Source: Nannobrachium achirus (Eukaryota > Chordata > Actinopteri > Myctophiformes > Myctophidae). Taken from it: a stretch of DNA of 64,000 nt. Both the position numbers and the translations under genes were made by a program. The stretch's first letter is position 1. The number at the start of each line of letters is the position of its first letter. Below the pieces are notes generated by a model. That model was not told the DNA's origin. It worked only from the letters and a program-made list of their open reading frames with translations, and did no database searches. Shown here in pieces: positions 31,652-45,245 of the stretch. Where the stretch lies: the NCBI GenBank assembly GCA_963921795.1, contig OY997653.1, forward strand, positions 63,236,714 to 63,300,713, written 5' to 3'.

Positions 31652-31720
<69 letters not shown>

Positions 31721-32347
31721 TCCATTCAAGGTAACGTTTTAACGTGTCCAGCTGTCCACATGACATGATTAACACCGTGTTTCATCTGACTGGATGCGAC
31801 AGACCAATGTTGCGTGCGTCCATGTTTGTTGTTGTCATATTAAAATGAGCGTGCATTGTTGTTAATTAGTGGTTGAACAACTTGCCAACTTTACTCACAA
31901 GTGCCCTCTCGTTTGAAAGGATCTGTGATGTATTCTAACTAATAACAACTTGTTTTGACAGTCCATCCATTTACAGTAGGCCTACTGTACAACTAAACCG
32001 CGCGCCTAGCTCGTATTCCAAAGTCAAGCCAAACGGTGTGCAGCGTCACAGCGTGATAGAGGGGGGGCCCATTGAGGGGGGCTTCTGATGGAGGGTCATT
32101 CGCATTGAGCGTCATTTATTTGGACTGAGATTTACCGGCAGTCGGAGTCCCCCCTGGCCACAGGACATAGGCAGCACTAACGCGTTACAGAAAGGGGGCC
32201 CCAATGTGAGAGGGGGTTTCAGATAGACGGTCATTCGCATTGACCGTCATTTATTTTGGACTTAGACTGACTGGCAGTCGGAGGCCCCCCTGGCCGCCGA
32301 GGCCCGTTTCAATTGAAACGGGTGAAACATAGTTAAGGCCGCCAGTG
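31110..32347 (+). mobile_element. hAT-type element, 1.24 kb, perfect target duplication
   Basis: CAGGGGCGGCCTTAAG at the left and TTAAGGCCGCCAGTG at the right are flanked by perfect GCGCCAAC copies (31102-31109, 32348-32355). A poly-C run and an AT microsatellite (31655-31720) lie inside. No transposase frame is seen. Partial relatives lie at 36396-36862 (direct) and 38740-39575 (inverted). Confidence 0.93.
31655..31720. repeat. (AT)n microsatellite inside hAT
   Basis: The inverted relative at 39300 has only GAATATATCTGAGGAGG here, so the run expanded in this copy. Confidence 0.95.
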
Positions 32348-32526
32348 GCGCCAACACACGTTCAGAGGGGAAAAATATTCACGCTGGGATTCCATACTAC
32401 CAGGTTGGGAATTCTAGCCATATTTATGTTGTCTTAGTTTGCCTCAGTTAAAAGCGTCCGGCTTGTTTGTTTGGGGCAAGTAGCCCAATCACAGGCTACT
32501 GGAGTCCCACCCAAACATTTAACAGC

Positions 32527-32584
32527 ATGCAAGCCCACAACGTGCCACTGCCTCGATGCATTGTGGGCTTGTAGATCTTCTATG
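32527..32584. repeat. Type B palindrome, solo, decayed
   Basis: GCATGCAAGCCCACAACGTG is mirrored by GCATTGTGGGCTTGTAGATC. The C in GCCCACAA is matched by G in TTGTGGGC, so the arms still agree at that position. Confidence 0.65.
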
Positions 32585-32689
32585 TTGGGTTGGTGCCGGT
32601 TGTGGTGAGCCAGTCGGGGCCAAGATGCCAGTGACGAATTTATGTCCCAGTCTGGCCCAGTTGGAAACCAATCCTGTTTGCTAAAGTGC

Positions 32690-32945
32690 TTAAAGGAGTA
32701 GTTCACCACTTTTCAACCTGTCTTCATATAATAGCTTCCACTTTAAAATTGCAACTTTTCAGGAATAGAAAGCCTGCAGTTTCTATAAGCTGGATTGGCA
32801 ATCGATGATGTCACTAGACGATGGGTTTCTGACCTGCCCACAGCCCTCCTCTGAGAAAAAAAAAAAAAAAAGAAAGAAAAAGCTATTTTTGAGTGAAGAC
32901 AAATTATATGAACATAGTTTGAAAAGTGGTGGAGTGCCCCTTTAA
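32690..32945. mobile_element. TTAA MITE with AGGAGTAGTTCACCAC end
   Basis: TTAAAGGAGTAGTTCACCAC at 32690 is mirrored by GTGGAGTGCCCCTTTAA ending at 32945; inner ACTTTTCAACC and GTTTGAAAAGTGG also pair. Related copies are at 35357-35678 and, as a right-end fragment, 40233-40310. Confidence 0.85.
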
Positions 32946-33341
32946 GAGATGCTTAACAGACCCGTTACTGAACTAATGGTCTTTAGCAATTACCAGAATA
33001 TAGAGGCCATTTACTGCTTAATTTAACAAAACATATCACTTACACCCTGTTTAGATCCTGAACAGAGTGCACAGATGTAACACAATGGACATTTGTACGA
33101 GCACGAATGTATCGAGCTCGGAGATAACCGAACGCTCTGGATTTTAACTGTGCAGGAAAACCGATGGTGCCAATTAATGTTGCATCGCACTAATAATACG
33201 CACCGCGCATAACGTTGTTTCAGGTGGAGTGCGCATCGGCGCACAATCAAACCGACGAACAATTTCACCAACTAACGTGATCCCTGTTGTTGCTAAATTT
33301 AACCCGACCAGAACCTCCACCTGTCACTGCAGCGTCACATT

Positions 33342-33885
33342 CAGGGGTGTCACACCACATTCTGGGCCCTGGGGGTACAAGGATTCACTGTGGGTACCAT
33401 GTGCTTTAACTATTGAAAAATAGCAGATATACAAGCTCACAGCGCGGCACCGAGTGCCGCGCTGTGAGCTTGTAGATCTGCTATTTTTGAAAAATCTTGA
33501 AAATCTTTCAATATTTAAAATCCTAAGGCTTTTTGAAAAAAAAATATATATATGTCAGTGGTGCTCAAAAGTTTTCATGTGAAGGACCCCCAAAATGATA
33601 TGTATTTGGCCACGGACCCCCATCTCAAAATATTTAGTTCCAGGGACCACCCAGAAGCAAAATTTGAGTTAAAAACGTTTGCTTAAAAAAATAAATGTAT
33701 TCAAAGATTTGCACATATTTTCACGACTTTTTCAAAAATAGCAGATATACAAGCTCACACAGAGTGCCGCGCTGTGAGCTTGTATATCTGCTATTTTTCA
33801 ATAGTTAAATGGCTATAAAATAATTAAGGCCCCCTCCACCTTGGGCCCTCAGTCCCCCCCTCCCAACCCCCCAGTGACGCCCCTG
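33342..33885 (+). mobile_element. hAT composite with 7/8 target duplication
   Basis: CAGGGGTGTCACACC to AGTGACGCCCCTG, flanked by GTCACATT (33334-33341) and GTCACGTT (33886-33893). Palindromes at 33416-33488 and 33734-33798, the latter missing part of its left core. Short form of the spacer. Confidence 0.93.
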
Positions 33886-34155
33886 GTCACGTTCAAACCG
33901 GGGGAAGTCAGGGAACGACGGTGCTTTAACAATCCTACCACCAGTCCCATTATCTGCAGGCAGGCTGTCACCGTGGCACTCTCTTATTTGTCATTTTAAT
34001 TGTGCCTGTGTAAGCGTGACAATGTAAGCTGTCAACAGCAGAGCCGCTGATTCTTTTATTCACCTCCAGCGCGCGGAGCCGACCTGTTCTCTATTTCTGC
34101 CTAATGACGATAAGCGGGGGTAAAAGATCCCATTTCTATACCGGCTGTACCCGTG

Positions 34156-34224
34156 CTGGGGCGTCACAGGGGGGGGGGAGTGGGACTGGGTTACCAGGGC
34201 CCAAGGTGGAGGAGGGGCCTTAAC
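34156..34224 (-). mobile_element. Terminal fragment of hAT composite
   Basis: CTGGGGCGTCACAGG, GTGGGACTGGGTTACCAGG and GGGCCTTAA are the composite's right end in reverse. The rest is missing. Confidence 0.75.
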
Positions 34225-35356
34225 TTGTTTGGTTCCTATTGCTGCACGTTCATCTAAACCAGGGGCATAGTTCCGCAGATTTAAAATGAGCCCAATACGG
34301 AACTAAAACTTCCTATGATTGGCCGCTAGTTGTGCTGTTTTCCCCCCCGGCCGATCGCCAAAAGAATTGTTCTCCATTGGACCCCATTCATTTTCCCCTT
34401 TCGTTTTCTAACCTTAATTAACATTTTCATACATACTTTATGGTTCCTATCGCTAGTTAAAAATTGCCTTTCAATCACGATCATATGCGTTTTGTGAAAA
34501 TAAGGTCCCATTTATATTAAAATTGATGATAAAGTTGCGGGGGGCGTGGCCAACTAAACTGATACCAGCCGGCTGTGTTCTTCTTCGTGTGCTGTATTTC
34601 GGGAGGCCCCGAACACATTCTCCCATGTATCCCTGCGGTTGCATGTGACCGTTGGCAGCCAATAGCATCCTCTGGTGCCTTTACAATCTATGATGGCAAC
34701 ACCCATGCCAAGGACCCATATTGTGTCATTTGCGCTGCATTTGCCTGGCGTTGCCAGACCGCCAGGGGGTGTTGTTTTTCGGTCTGGTTTACCAGGCAAG
34801 CACTGCATAGAAACCAATGGCTTCGCTTTGTCCATATCTTTTATACAGTCTATGATCTAAACACAGCTGATTTTAATTACAGAGCTCTATTTTGAATTCA
34901 GGATGACGTACAGACAGTGTATTCGCTTCACTTTATTACGCCGGCTGGCGCATCGGGGTAGACAGTGTATTAGTCATTGTAAACTAAATGTATCTGAAAA
35001 AACTAGGTTAGAATAATAAGCGACTTGGTAACAAACATTCTGCACAACTGGACCACTGGCCGTCTCCCTCAGGCAGAGGGAGACATTAGGCATCAAGTGA
35101 GGGGTGCATGACACTGGCACGGAATACAGATTGCCATAAATCTGGATAATTTACACCCCGAAGCCTTAAAACCTATCCTCCAATGCCTAAGCCTAACCCT
35201 AAACCTTAAACCTTAGACTGTCAAAACCTGGAAAGCGTCAATGTCATTTTAGTGGAGTAAAAGTTAAATATCTGGATCCAAGGTGAAGTGGAGTAGAAGT
35301 AAAAGTATTGGAAATTGGAATTACTCAAGTAAAGTACAAATAACTCAAAAGTACAC
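34225..35356. other. Gene-free stretch with a hairpin
   Basis: A hairpin lies at 34741-34799: TTGCCTGGCGTTGCCAGACC and its imperfect complement ending ACCAGGCAA; the loop GCCAGGGGGTGTTGT is shared with 7705-7748. ACTTTTACTCAAGTA-type fragments occupy about 35260-35350. Nothing else is recognised. Confidence 0.5.
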
Positions 35357-35678
35357 TTAAAGGAGGGCTTTGCCACTTTTCAACCCATGTTCATATAATA
35401 GGTCCTCACTAATGTTCATAATAAAATAGCACAATTTTTTTCTATTCGGTCCAAGTCTCCTAGGAGAGCTGTGGGAAGTTCAGAAATCCATCGTCTTGTG
35501 ACATCATCATTTCCCCCCCCAAAAAAAAAAATCAATATTTTTGAAAAAAATATTTGGGTGGGTTTCTGACCTGCCCACAGCCCTCCTCTGAGAGAAAAAA
35601 AAAAAAAAAAAACTATTTTTTAGTAAAAACAAGAATTGACACAGTCAATATATAAGCTGGTCAGATGTGACCCTTTAA
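35357..35678. mobile_element. TTAA MITE, relative of 32690-32945
   Basis: TTAAAGGAGGGCTTTGCCAC at 35357 and GTGACCCTTTAA ending at 35678. The segment GGGTTTCTGACCTGCCCACA is shared with 32820-32850, confirming one family. Confidence 0.8.
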
Positions 35679-36395
35679 CATTAGCCCTATGTAATCAATT
35701 GAAAATGGCAGATGTACAAGTTGACACATAAGAACAATGACATGTCATTATTAGCCTGTAAAGAAAGATACGACAGGTAATGTACCAAAAGCAGAAAGTA
35801 CGCATTATGCAGAATGTAACCAAGGTGTTCAAATAAGTGTATTGATTGTACGCTATTTTCCAAAATCTTGTCTTGTGTCACAAAAGATGATAATGTTATG
35901 CCATGAAATGAGCAGGTCGTTTTTATTTATAGAATAATCTCTCAAGAACAGACTGTTTCCTTTTCTTTAATGATTGTTAGCCATATGGTTTAAACCCCAA
36001 AGTTAACTTGTTGCATTTATGTAGGCCTACTGTACATACTACATTTCAATGAAGGTGTATGATTCTCTCTGTATAATGAACATTTGGTTGAATACCAAAT
36101 GTATTCGTTCTATGCACAGATAATGTTGCTTAATGTGTATGGTAATGTACTGTTAATATTTAATGTTAATGTTAGTATGAAGCTAATTATAAAGCTTAAA
36201 TGGATGATGATGTCAACAATGACTTGTGAAAATCAAAGAACGATAGCCGATCTACAAGCAATCATACAAACATTTTGTACTTTGATGCCAATACTTTTGC
36301 ACTTTTACTCAAGTATTAGGCCTCTCTTTTCTTCTGTTTCATTTATCACAAGCAGGCTGGCCAGTACAAGTATCAATACTGCAATAGAGAAATAC
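35679..36395. other. Unassigned AT-rich stretch with half palindromes
   Basis: Half-arm remnants GAAAATGGCAGATGTACAAG (about 35701) and GATAGCCGATCTACAAGC (about 36242) occur, the latter beside an ATACTTTTGCACTTTTACTC fragment. No gene is recognised. Confidence 0.45.
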
Positions 36396-36862
36396 GGTTT
36401 GTTGTTAATTAGTGGTTGAACAACTTAACTTTACTCACAAGTGCCCTCTCGTTTGAAAGGATCTGTGATGTATTCTAACTAATAACAACTTGTTTTGACA
36501 GTCCATCCATTCACAGTACATATATTGTACAACTAAACCGCGCGCCTGGGTCGTATTGCGTATTCCAAAGTCAAGCTGAACGATGCTGTGCAGAGGGGGG
36601 CCCATTGAGGGGGGCTTCCGATGGAGGGTCGTTCGCATTGAGTGTCATTTATTTGGACTGAGATTTACCGGCAGTCGGAGTCCCCCCTGGCCACAGGACA
36701 TTAGGCAGCGCGTTACAGAAAGGGGGCCCCAATGTGAGAGGGGGTTTTCGATGGACTGTCATTGGCATTGACCGTGATTTGGACTTAGACTGACCGGCAG
36801 TCGGAGGCCCCCCTGACGGCCGCGGCCCGTTTCAATTGACGGTTGAAACATAGTAAAGGCCG
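36396..36862 (+). mobile_element. 5'-truncated copy of the 31110 hAT
   Basis: It matches the right half of 31110-32347 in the same orientation, from TTGTTAATTAGTGGTTGAAC to CATAGTAAAGGCCGCTACTG, with small deletions. The left half is missing. Confidence 0.88.
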
Positions 36863-36993
36863 CTACTGTCTACACTACAAGCTCACAACGTGTCGCATCT
36901 GTACTTTTGCTACTTTAAGTACATTTTGATGACAATACTTTCATACTTTTACTCAAGTACATTTTGAATTCTGGACTTTTACTTATAACTGAG

Positions 36994-38478
36994 CAGAGAT
37001 GGGAAAAGTACTCACATTCTGTACTCAAGTAAAAGTACAAGTACTTGTGAAAAAAACTACTTTGGTAAAAGTAAAAGTACTCAACTAAAAACTTTACTCA
37101 AGTAAAACGTAAAAAGTACCGGATTTGAAAAGTACTTTTGAAGTAAAAGTAAAAGTATTTTACTGTATGTTTCTGTGCAAAGCCAATAGAATTTGAAGGA
37201 TATTAAATTGAAGTAGGACTGTCATCTAAGGGGTAGCCTACTGTCATTTTAAAAAGTAATCTTACAATACTAGTTAATATGTTTATGATGTCATTGTGAG
37301 AATGTGCTATAGTGTTGTAGTCGAGTCCACCTAAAGTGTCCAAGTCAAGTCCAAGTCCTAGGGGGTTCGAGTCCGTTTTGTCTTATTAAAAAAAAGGACA
37401 AATAAGACTTGGACTTGGACTATATGTAGTACAATATCCCAAATCACAGACGATAATTATCCAGTCTAATATCATGATATGGATACAAAAATAATATGAA
37501 TTAAAAAAGAATTATAGATTATAAGTCTACTACTGTAATCTATAACATTTTTAAACATTGCTGTTATAGCTGTGTCATTGTAATAAAGCTGCATGATTAT
37601 GGCAAAACTTATATTATCAAACAAAATCTTATTTTAATATTTTTTAATAAAAGCTAAAATAAATAAATAAGGTTTCCCTATTCAAACACATAGCAGTACG
37701 TGCATGTCTGCATTTCATTGTTTAAGGTGAGAAATGTACCTTATGTCATTAGTCTGATGCCTTCAAGTATATGCAAAGCAAAAAAATACCCCATGTTACT
37801 GCTTCAAGTTGTTTTGATTCGTTTTAACCTCTCTACAGAGACTTACAATGTTACACTTCTCTCTATTGATCAGTGCACTTTAAAACGTTCGGACGAGGCT
37901 AACAAGTTGTAATAGGCTACACCTGGAAAGACAAAAAGAGAAAAGACGTCAATTCTTAATCCAGCGGTACGGGTGGATTAATGATCACAAAGGCTGTGTT
38001 TGGAATTGGAAGCTGTGTAGGCCTACTGTTTAAATAAGGACTTATTTATTTGGGAACATGTCGAGGATGTCCTGCAGGCTGCAGGTAAGAGGAAAGCAGA
38101 GAGAGTTGTCTGTTGGCGAAAAAAGAACTTTTGGGAACTTGCTTGCTGCTGCTGCTGCTGCTGCTGAGCGGAGGGGCTCTGCGTGTGTGCCTGTGTGTGT
38201 GTGTGTGCGTGCGTGCGACTGTGTGTGCCTATCAGATGCGCATCAGATAATTCAGATATGCTCCGGCGCAACATTAATAGGCTATATACCATTAAAACCA
38301 AAGTAACGAGCCTGTTTTGAAAATGTAGCAGAGTAAAAGTACAGATACTTGTGTTAAAATGTAACGGATAAAAGTAAAAAGTACTCAGACAAATAACTAC
38401 TCAGTAAAGTACAAAGTACTGAAAAAAGTACTTTGTTACAGTAACAAAGTATTTGTACTTCGTTACTTCCCATCTCTG
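36994..38478. mobile_element. hAT-type element, 1.49 kb, perfect target duplication
   Basis: CAGAGATGGGAAAAGTACTC at the left and TTACTTCCCATCTCTG at the right are flanked by perfect TAACTGAG copies (36986-36993, 38479-38486). It sits inside an ACTTTTACTCAAGTA-type repeat, which resumes after it. The interior includes a (CTG)n run (38142-38165) and GT tracts but no transposase frame. Confidence 0.93.
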
Positions 38479-38486
38479 TAACTGAG

Positions 38487-38739
38487 TACATCTACAGTGC
38501 AGTATTGATACTTTTATGATACTTTTACTTAAGTAAAACATTTGAGTACTTTTTCCAACAGCTAATTTTCCCCATAGCCTGGAGGAGCGGTAACTGCTAT
38601 TGGCCCAGTTCTTTCCCCCCATTGTCTGGAAGGGCACTCCTGGGGTACTGTCCTGCGATTGGCCCTTAGCTCAGTACCATGTACATCACCGTCGGCGTGA
38701 GCGTCTGGGAAACCGGGGATTTCCCCGCTGGGCCGCTAG
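38487..38739. other. Remainder of host repeat and unassigned sequence
   Basis: The host ACTTTTACTTAAGTA-type repeat continues to about 38560. The rest shows nothing recognisable. Confidence 0.45.
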
Positions 38740-39575
38740 GGGGAGTCCGGCGAGCGGGCCGCTGCAGGTCACTGCAGTGTTTCAATTGAAACGGGCCTCG
38801 GCCGTCAATGCGAATGATCGTCGTCCATCAGAAACCCCCATTGGGGCCCCCTTTCTGTAACGTGCTAGTTCTGCCTATGTCCTGTTGCCAGGGGGGACTC
38901 CGACTGCCAGTAAATCTCAGTCCAAATAAATGACGCTCATATGTGAATGACACTCTATCGGAAGCCCCCCTCAATGGGCCCCCTCTATCACGCTGTGCCT
39001 GTGAGCTGTGGCGCTGCACACCGATTGGCTTCACTTTGTAATACGAGCTAGGCGCGCGGTTTAGTTGTTGGATGGACTTGGGAATACATCACAGAGCCTT
39101 TCAAACGAGAGAGCATTTGTGAGTAAATTTGGCAAGTTGTTCAACCACTAATTAACAAGAATGCACGCTCATTTTAAGATGGCAACAACAAACATGGACG
39201 CAACACTGGTCTGTCGCATCCTATGGTCGCATCCAGTCAGATGAAACATGTCATGTGGACAGCTGGACACGTTAAAACGTTACCTTGAATGGAATATATC
39301 TGAGGAGGAGCAATTATGTCAACTTCCCCAAAAGGCTGTCCTGTCTTATTAAACCAGACGCTGGGACAGCATCCACTGCTTGTATTGTATCCACAATATA
39401 ACTTGTGAGTATCCTAATTTATTACCTTAACATGTCACGCCAATGCGCAAATGGTAATGTGGGTAGCCTACAGTAATTAATGTACAGTATTTGTGCAAGT
39501 TGGCCCTACATTTGTGGATAGCCTATGCATTATGTTCAAACAGTTCAATCCAAAACATAATGCTTATAGTCCAGT
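38740..39575 (-). mobile_element. Inverted partial copy of the 31110 hAT
   Basis: In reverse complement it runs from the sequence near 31390 (CATAATGCTTATAG here) to GTTTCAATTGAAACGGG near 32310. Both termini are missing. It lacks the long AT microsatellite. Confidence 0.88.
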
Positions 39576-40232
39576 AATTTTAGGCCAAAATTAGGCTAAA
39601 CCTAAAACAAATTGCAATAGTAGCAAACTCAACTGATTCTGTATCCTCATTATATCCTTAGTGAGAGAAAAAAAGTCCCAAGGAATCCCATCAGGGCAAA
39701 GTTTTGAAAACGACCTACCTACCTTCACTTACTATACACTATAATATAAAGGAAAAAATGACTCCCAAAAAAATCTGCTTTAAGTGGGATGTGAGGGATC
39801 AAACTAGGGGTTTTTAATTATTCGGAATCCATTGCAAGCATTTGTTTTGCACGAAAAACATTCATTGGGCAAGAAATGGCCACTCAAAATGATGGTTTAG
39901 TGATGAGTCATCAATTTTCACAGTCTTTTGGGGTCCGTTTTTAGTTTGGCGTTGGAACCGTTCATTTTGAGGAGGGGGTGCTCAAGTGAAAAATTGACAA
40001 TTAATTAATAAATAATGCTCAATTTTGACAATTAATTAATAAATAATGCTCAAAATGTTTTGGCTCGCGCGCTACGCGCGCTCGCATAGGGCCGGTCTGT
40101 TGCAAATCCCAGGGCTGAAAATTCCTCCCACACCGAGCCTGATGTACATGGATAGCCTATCCAGAAGAGGTACTCAACGGTAGCAACTCTCTCGTCTAGG
40201 AAAGTGACCTGATTACAAAGCTGGTCCTGACT
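39576..40232. other. Unassigned stretch with a 32-bp duplication
   Basis: TTGACAATTAATTAATAAAT and the following AATGCTC are duplicated in tandem at about 39994-40055. A short CG-rich palindrome, CGCGCGCTACGCGCGC, is at about 40066. No gene is recognised. Confidence 0.5.
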
Positions 40233-40310
40233 GACCAGCTAAAAAAGGTATTTTGTAGTGAGGACCAATTATATGAAGATAGGTTGAAAAGTGGTGAAGT
40301 ACTCCTTTAA
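40233..40310. mobile_element. Right-end fragment of TTAA MITE
   Basis: GACCAATTATATGAAGATAG, GTTGAAAAGTGGTG and CTCCTTTAA match the right part of 32690-32945. Confidence 0.75.
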
Positions 40311-40323
40311 GAGTACAGTTTAA

Positions 40324-41178
<855 letters not shown>

Positions 41179-41524
41179 CAGGGGTCACCAACCTTTTCCA
41201 CATGAAGTGCCATGTATTTGTTTTCTTGATAGTCTTGATATCAACTCTACGTTTAATTATAACGGTATTTCCAACACATTTGGATTGTCTATGAATAAAA
41301 CAACCTTTTCCCCTGCTTCTTCATTTGAAATATTCACATCAGGACATGACAGACTCCCAGACCTCCTCACCAGTCAGAGTTCAGGGTTTGAATACAATTA
41401 GAATTTGCATACAGATGTGAGGGATTTATTCAAAAATACTCTCTCTTACACTTCTGCCAGTGTGCCAGTCATTACCCTCCACGGTGCCAAGGTAGGCACC
41501 CGTGCCTAAGGTTGCCTAACCCTG
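41179..41524. mobile_element. hAT-type MITE with 7/8 target duplication
   Basis: CAGGGGTCACCAACCTT at the left and AAGGTTGCCTAACCCTG at the right are flanked by AGCTAAAG (41171-41178) and AGTTAAAG (41525-41532). It is 346 bp and non-coding. Confidence 0.9.
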
Positions 41525-41679
41525 AGTTAAAGTGTTCAAATAATTTTAGTGGACTAAAAAAAGGACAATATTTGCCTCAGGAGATGTACTGTAGTGGAGT
41601 AAAAGTAAAAAGTATTGCAAAAAGTATTGAATAAATGTACACTTAGCCTCGTTCCACCACTGCCGACATAAAAGGGGGA

Positions 41680-41689
41680 GCGAGAGAGA

Positions 41690-41722
<33 letters not shown>
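41680..41722. repeat. (GA)n microsatellite with one interruption
   Basis: The GA run is interrupted by a single GACA near 41699. Confidence 0.97.
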
Positions 41723-41919
41723 GCTATTTGATTCCCTCATCCATGTTCCGGTCACTTCTCAGTCCTCCCCAGGCAGGAAGCTGCAGATGATATTGAGACG
41801 CATTATGAAGTGGATACGGTGTTGGTCCTTGTTAGAGGGGAGAGCATCCGTCTGCTGGGATCAGCCCAGTGCACTGATATGTTCTCCATTCATTTACAGT
41901 TGATTGTCTGTCCTACGAC

Positions 41920-42112
41920 CAGGGGTCTGGGCCCTGGGTACTTTAACTATTGAAAAATATAGCAGATATACAAGCTCACCGTGCGGCACTCAGTGCTGTG
42001 CTGTGAGCTTGTATATCTGCTATTTTTCAATAGCTAAAGTATAAAATAGTTAAGGCCCCTCCACCTTGGGCCCTGGTAACTCAGTCCCACTTTTCCCCCT
42101 GTGACACCCCTG
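41920..42112 (+). mobile_element. Minimal hAT composite, perfect target duplication
   Basis: This 193-bp copy runs CAGGGGTCTGGGCCC to TGTGACACCCCTG with perfect CCTACGAC flanks (41912-41919, 42113-42120). It holds one palindrome (41953-42027) and only the two hAT arms. It is a deletion derivative that still moved, or shrank after moving. Confidence 0.96.
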
Positions 42113-42228
42113 CCTACGACGTCCCTGCACTGCCCTCTTCAGGGCTTCACAATGCCACACACACCAAACACAATGCTTTTTTTCAGAAACGTTTGTGAAA
42201 ATAACAGCCCTATGCAAACTCACATGCT

Positions 42229-42265
42229 CGGGGTGCCCCGAGCCAAAAAAGTTTGGGAACCCCTG
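42229..42265 (-). mobile_element. End fragment of the 83-669 hAT family
   Basis: GGGGTGCCCCGAGCC then AAAGTTTGGGAACCCCTG is the complement of the left end at 83. The remainder is not found. Confidence 0.75.
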
Positions 42266-42609
42266 CATTACACAATAAGACACTGCGTGAAAAAATGGGT
42301 TACAAAAATCTTGGGATAAAAAAAGAGAATAAAAAAAGGGGGAAAAAAACAACACCTTAGTGATTTTGCCAATGAATTGGGGTCCCACTTGCAATACCCT
42401 CACGGCCCACCAGGGGGCCCCCCGGCCGGCCCACAGGTTTGGGGAAGGAGATCCAGTAATGTCCTCAGTGGGACGACCTCCAGACATCAAAGCTTCCTCT
42501 GCTTATTTAGCAGCTCAACCGGCCTCTACGGCTCCACTCCAGCTGATCCTTCCCAGGTTTTCATTAAAGAGCACCAGCTGGTCCCCGGGACGGTTGTTGT
42601 GTTGGGAGC

Positions 42610-43871
<1,262 letters not shown>

Positions 43872-44475
43872 CAGGGGCGTCACACCAAGTCCTGGGTACA
43901 AGGATTCACGGCGGGCCCCCCATGAATGTTCTTCATGGGGGGAGGGGGTTTAACCCATTTAGATTGGGAACGCATTTATTACGCATTATTTTGTGCTTTA
44001 ACTAATGACAAATAGCAGATCTACATGCGAGCTTGTAGATCTGCTATTTTTTGAAAAATTGTGAACATTTTGTGCTTGAATATTTCAAATCCTTGTAAGG
44101 TTTTTTGAAAAACCTGTGTTTCTATGTCAGTGGTGCTCAAACCTTTTCTTGTGAAGGACCCCCAAAATGAAATGTAAATTTTGGCCGCAGACCCCCATCT
44201 CAAAATATTTAGTTCCAGGGACCCCCCCAGAAGCAAAATTTGAGTTACAAATGGCTTAAGAAATACATACTGTATATTAATTTTCTGCACACATTTTCAC
44301 GACTTGTAAAAAAATTGCAGATCTGCAAGCTCACAGTGTGGCACTCGGTGCCGCGCTGTGAGCTTGTATATGTGCTATTTTTCAATAGCTAAAGTATAAA
44401 ATAATGAAGGCCCCTCCACCTTGGGCCCTAGTAACTCAGTCCCACTATGCCCCCCCCCCCCTTGTGACACCCCTG
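43872..44475 (+). mobile_element. hAT composite, full length
   Basis: CAGGGGCGTCACACC to TGTGACACCCCTG. It preserves the captured TTAA-MITE end (TTTAACCCATTTAGATTGGG at about 43949). Palindromes at 44010-44051 (core deleted) and 44309-44382 (complete). Flanking 8-mers GGTGTGTG and GGCCGAGG do not match convincingly. Confidence 0.88.
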
Positions 44476-45043
44476 GGCCGAGGCTCCACAGGAATCCAAA
44501 GGCAATTGCTTGTTCAGTAGGCAGAGCTTTTATTGGCCGTGATGTGCAGTCTAATACGCTGCCCTGAAAACCCAGGGTTGGAAGTTACCTCGCTTACCTA
44601 GCTTTGTGGCACCGTGCCAACTCCCCCAACCCCCCCCCCCCCCCCCCCACCCCTCCACTGTGAGACCAGAAAATGTCAGCGAGTTTAGTTTCCCCTGGGG
44701 TAATTCTGTCCAGTAAAACGTGAGACCATTTCAACTACCGTGACATTTGTTTGCGGTTCTCGGCGCACTTGTCAAAGTGCATCGCGTGAATGCTAACTGA
44801 ACCTAAATGAGAAATGCAAGATTGCATTGCAACTTTTCAACCTTCAAATTGCAACCGAATCTACTGAATTAAAGGTGTGAAAGTGCCCTCAGATGCACAG
44901 TGAGAGTGATGTTCAAAAGCAAAGAAAAACGTGATCTTCTGTACACAGAGTGCAGTGACAGTTGACTTATTTGTATTTGGCAGATGCAACAATAAGCATG
45001 CTACTATCAGCCGGTTGAATTTAAGACCAGCAGCTACAGCATA
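44476..45043. other. Unassigned stretch with poly-C
   Basis: A poly-C run lies at about 44630-44648. Nothing else is recognised. Confidence 0.5.
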
Positions 45044-45130
45044 CCGCCCATTCAACTGTAGATTTAACAGTGTACCCACCGCCCATTCAACTGTAGATTT
45101 AACAGTGTACCAACCGCCCATTCAACAGTA
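45044..45130 (+). repeat. 35-bp tandem repeat, 2.5 copies
   Basis: Units begin CCGCCCATTCAACTGTAGAT at 45044, 45079 and 45114, the last one incomplete. Confidence 0.93.
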
Positions 45131-45245
45131 AATGGTAAATGGTGCATTTATAAAGCGCCTGTATCCAAGGCGCTTTTCAGAGATTGTGCATTACATTCAC
45201 CCATTCACACACACACACACACACGTTCATACACCGATGGCTTCT
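45131..45245. mobile_element. Dispersed fish repeat fragment
   Basis: GGTAAATGGTGCATTTATAA, AGCGCCTGTATCC and TTCACCCATTCACACACAC with TTCATACACCGATGGC follow the order of a repeat widespread in teleosts. A short reverse relative lies at about 52480-52567. Class uncertain. Confidence 0.6.

Noticed and set aside
36994-38478. Autonomous hAT transposase inside the 1.5-kb element
   Set aside because: No long frame or RW/hATC-like motif is present; the interior frames are short and unrelated.
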